6,421 nucleotides of DNA. It comes from Methanosarcinales archaeon. Lineage in GTDB: Archaea; Halobacteriota; Methanosarcinia; Methanotrichales; Methanotrichaceae. Every line of letters starts with the position of its first letter. Positions within the stretch are counted from its first letter, which is position 1. Made by a program: the position numbers and the translations under genes. The stretch is taken from positions 1 to 6,421 of the forward strand of contig JAAEEW010000099.1 in NCBI GenBank assembly GCA_013415595.1, given 5' to 3'. This document shows positions 5,496 through 6,421 of the stretch, one piece after another. Under the pieces are notes generated by a model. The model made no database searches. It was given only the letters and a program-made list of their open reading frames with translations, and was not told the origin of the DNA.

Positions 5496-6203
5496 CTATA
5501 GAGCTCCTGCGAGCTCCTGGAAAATTTTCTCGATATCTCCAGGGCCGTCCAGGACCGTGATTCCGGGAAAGCGCCTGAGCTGGTCCAGGTTCCTCCGATC
5601 GATCTCCCGGGTCTTCACCCGCAAAGAGACGGCGCTTATGGCCCCGTACTGGCAGAGGCTGGCGCAGGTCCCGCAGCCGTCGCAGCGCATCAGGTCGATC
5701 TGCTGGTTCACCGCCCCCTGGGGGCAGCCCTCCCTGGCCGGGCAGGGGTCACACTGCCGGCAGATCTCCCGGTCGATGGAGTAGGGGGTCCTGGACTGGG
5801 CCTGGCCCTCCAGGTCGGTGGGCAGGACGTAGACCGGCACAGCCGACTTGTTGGCCATGGCCACGGCGTTGGTCACCAGGCTGTCTGCGATCCCCCAGGC
5901 CATCTTGGCCACGGTGTTGGCCGTGGCCGGGGCCACCAGCAGCACGTCGACCCGGCCCAGCATGAACCTGCCCGTCTCCGGAAAGCTGAGTCCGGTCTGG
6001 CTCTCCAGGATCAGCTCCTCCAGGTACTCTCCGCCGGATATCTCCGCCACCCGCTCGAAGACCCCGTACATGTGCAGCACCTCTTCAGCCGCCCGGGAGA
6101 CGAATGAGCATACGTGGTTATCCCGGCTGAGCCTGAACACCGCCTCCACGCTCTGCTCCAGATGCTGCCCTCCTCCGGTTATGCCCCAGGCCATCCTCTT
6201 CAT
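5496..6203 (-). CDS. dmrX: Dihydromethanopterin reductase (acceptor), iron-sulfur flavoprotein
   Basis: 235 residues. The N-terminal A-W-G-I-T-G-G-G (5-12) is the FMN-binding start of the flavoprotein (UbiX/PAD-like, archaeoflavoprotein) fold, continued by L-L-V-A-P-A-T-A-N-T-V-A-K-M (88-101), which contacts the flavin. The C-terminal part is a two-cluster ferredoxin domain: C148, C151, C154 and C160 (CX2CX2CX5CP), then C174, C177, C180 and C184 (CX2CX2CX3C), room for two [4Fe-4S] clusters. This combination is that of archaeal DmrX, which reduces dihydromethanopterin to the active tetrahydro carrier using electrons from the clusters; the enzyme is cytosolic. The ATG at 6203 has GGGAGATC (6214-6207) six bases upstream of it, a strong ribosome binding site; the ATG at 6194 is a weaker alternative. 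An uncharacterised archaeoflavoprotein with a different electron acceptor remains possible. Confidence 0.85.
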   Translation of the reverse strand: MKRMAWGITGGGQHLEQSVEAVFRLSRDNHVCSFVSRAAEEVLHMYGVFERVAEISGGEYLEELILESQTGLSFPETGRFMLGRVDVLLVAPATANTVAKMAWGIADSLVTNAVAMANKSAVPVYVLPTDLEGQAQSRTPYSIDREICRQCDPCPAREGCPQGAVNQQIDLMRCDGCGTCASLCQYGAISAVSLRVKTREIDRRNLDQLRRFPGITVLDGPGDIEKIFQELAGAL

Positions 6204-6204
6204 T

Positions 6205-6242
6205 CTGATCTCCCTGCCTCTCTCCTCTGATCTTGCTGATCT
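6205..6242 (-). repeat. Three AGATCAG repeats in the dmrX leader
   Basis: On the minus strand AGATCAG occurs at 6242-6236, 6233-6227 and 6211-6205, the last overlapping the ribosome binding site and ending one base before the ATG. The stretch between them is almost pure purine (GGAGAGAGG). It lies in the untranslated leader whichever upstream TATA box is used. Confidence 0.5.
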
Positions 6243-6260
6243 GTCTTATCTCCCGGGTTC

Positions 6261-6270
6261 ATTCTATATG
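6261..6270 (-). promoter_or_regulatory. Alternative proximal TATA-like element for dmrX
   Basis: CATATAGAAT on the minus strand would place the transcription start near 6240, giving a leader of about 40 bases. It is a weaker match than the element at 6386-6394, so either or both may be used. Confidence 0.25.
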
Positions 6271-6354
6271 GATTGTCTATTCTATGTGAGTTTGAAGCGC
6301 GGGGCTGCTTAATAAAGGGTTCCCAGGACGATTGCAGAGAGATAAATCGGATTC

Positions 6355-6376
6355 AATACATAACTCAACATGTATT
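6355..6376. promoter_or_regulatory. 22-base dyad, possible operator upstream of dmrX
   Basis: AATACAT (6355-6361) and ATGTATT (6370-6376) are exact reverse complements around AACTCAAC. If the TATA box at 6386-6394 is read leftwards, the start site falls near 6364, the middle of the dyad, where a repressor would block initiation. Confidence 0.35.
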
Positions 6377-6385
6377 ATATTAAGG

Positions 6386-6394
6386 TATTTATAA
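6386..6394 (-). promoter_or_regulatory. TATA box, probably for dmrX
   Basis: Minus-strand TTATAAATA is a good archaeal TATA box. Reading left it would serve dmrX with a leader of about 160 bases. The element is close to symmetric (TATTTATAA on the plus strand), so it could instead drive a plus-strand gene beyond the right edge. Confidence 0.4.
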
Positions 6395-6421
6395 CTGGTG
6401 CGATGCCCGGGATTCTTTTGG

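Noticed and set aside
6403..6421. Start of a plus-strand gene at ATG 6403
   Set aside because: It lies about ten bases after the TATA-like element, too close for transcription from it, and there is no ribosome binding site; too little sequence remains to judge.

Overview
The window looks like part of a methanogenic archaeon's chromosome, most likely from the Methanothrix/Methanocrinis side of the Methanosarcinales. This rests on four things: a DmrX-type dihydromethanopterin reductase (methanopterin is the archaeal C1 carrier), a stand-alone GMP synthase glutaminase subunit (the split archaeal form), an Isf-type iron-sulfur flavoprotein, and archaeal TATA boxes with GGTGA/GGAG ribosome binding sites. 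The genus is inferred from GC-rich genes and gene content, not shown directly. There is no rRNA, tRNA, CRISPR array, insertion sequence or recognisable prophage gene.

Layout. Positions 1-2487 are the less GC-rich, accessory-looking half. They hold two genes for exported proteins, both on the minus strand: a pentapeptide-repeat protein cut by the left edge (1-947) and a secreted protein with a class I glutamine-amidotransferase-like/DUF4350-like fold (1324-2175). Two long non-coding gaps lie here. The first (948-1323) carries three strong hairpins. The second (2176-2487) carries a very AT-rich island with repeated TTTAATTAAT. Neither gene has a visible ribosome binding site.

Positions 2488-6203 are compact, GC-rich and housekeeping-like. 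An Isf-like iron-sulfur flavoprotein gene (minus) diverges from a two-gene plus-strand unit, a PRC-barrel protein followed by a Thg1-like tRNA(His) guanylyltransferase overlapping it by 26 bases. That unit converges, with only 3 bases between stop codons, on a minus-strand cluster read in the order dmrX, guaAA, YkgJ-type Cys-cluster protein. The last two genes share a GTGA start/stop overlap. Upstream of dmrX (6204-6421) is an AT-rich leader and promoter region with a TATA box, a 22-base dyad and three AGATCAG repeats.

How the genes work together. DmrX reduces dihydromethanopterin to the tetrahydro form. GuaAA supplies ammonia for GMP synthesis, and GTP is the precursor from which methanopterin is built, so the pairing makes metabolic sense, although a functional link is only inferred. 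I found no convincing undescribed system. The points most worth a second look are the hairpin array at 1026-1137, the two operator-like dyads placed at predicted transcription starts, and the uninterrupted 11-residue register of the pentapeptide protein.
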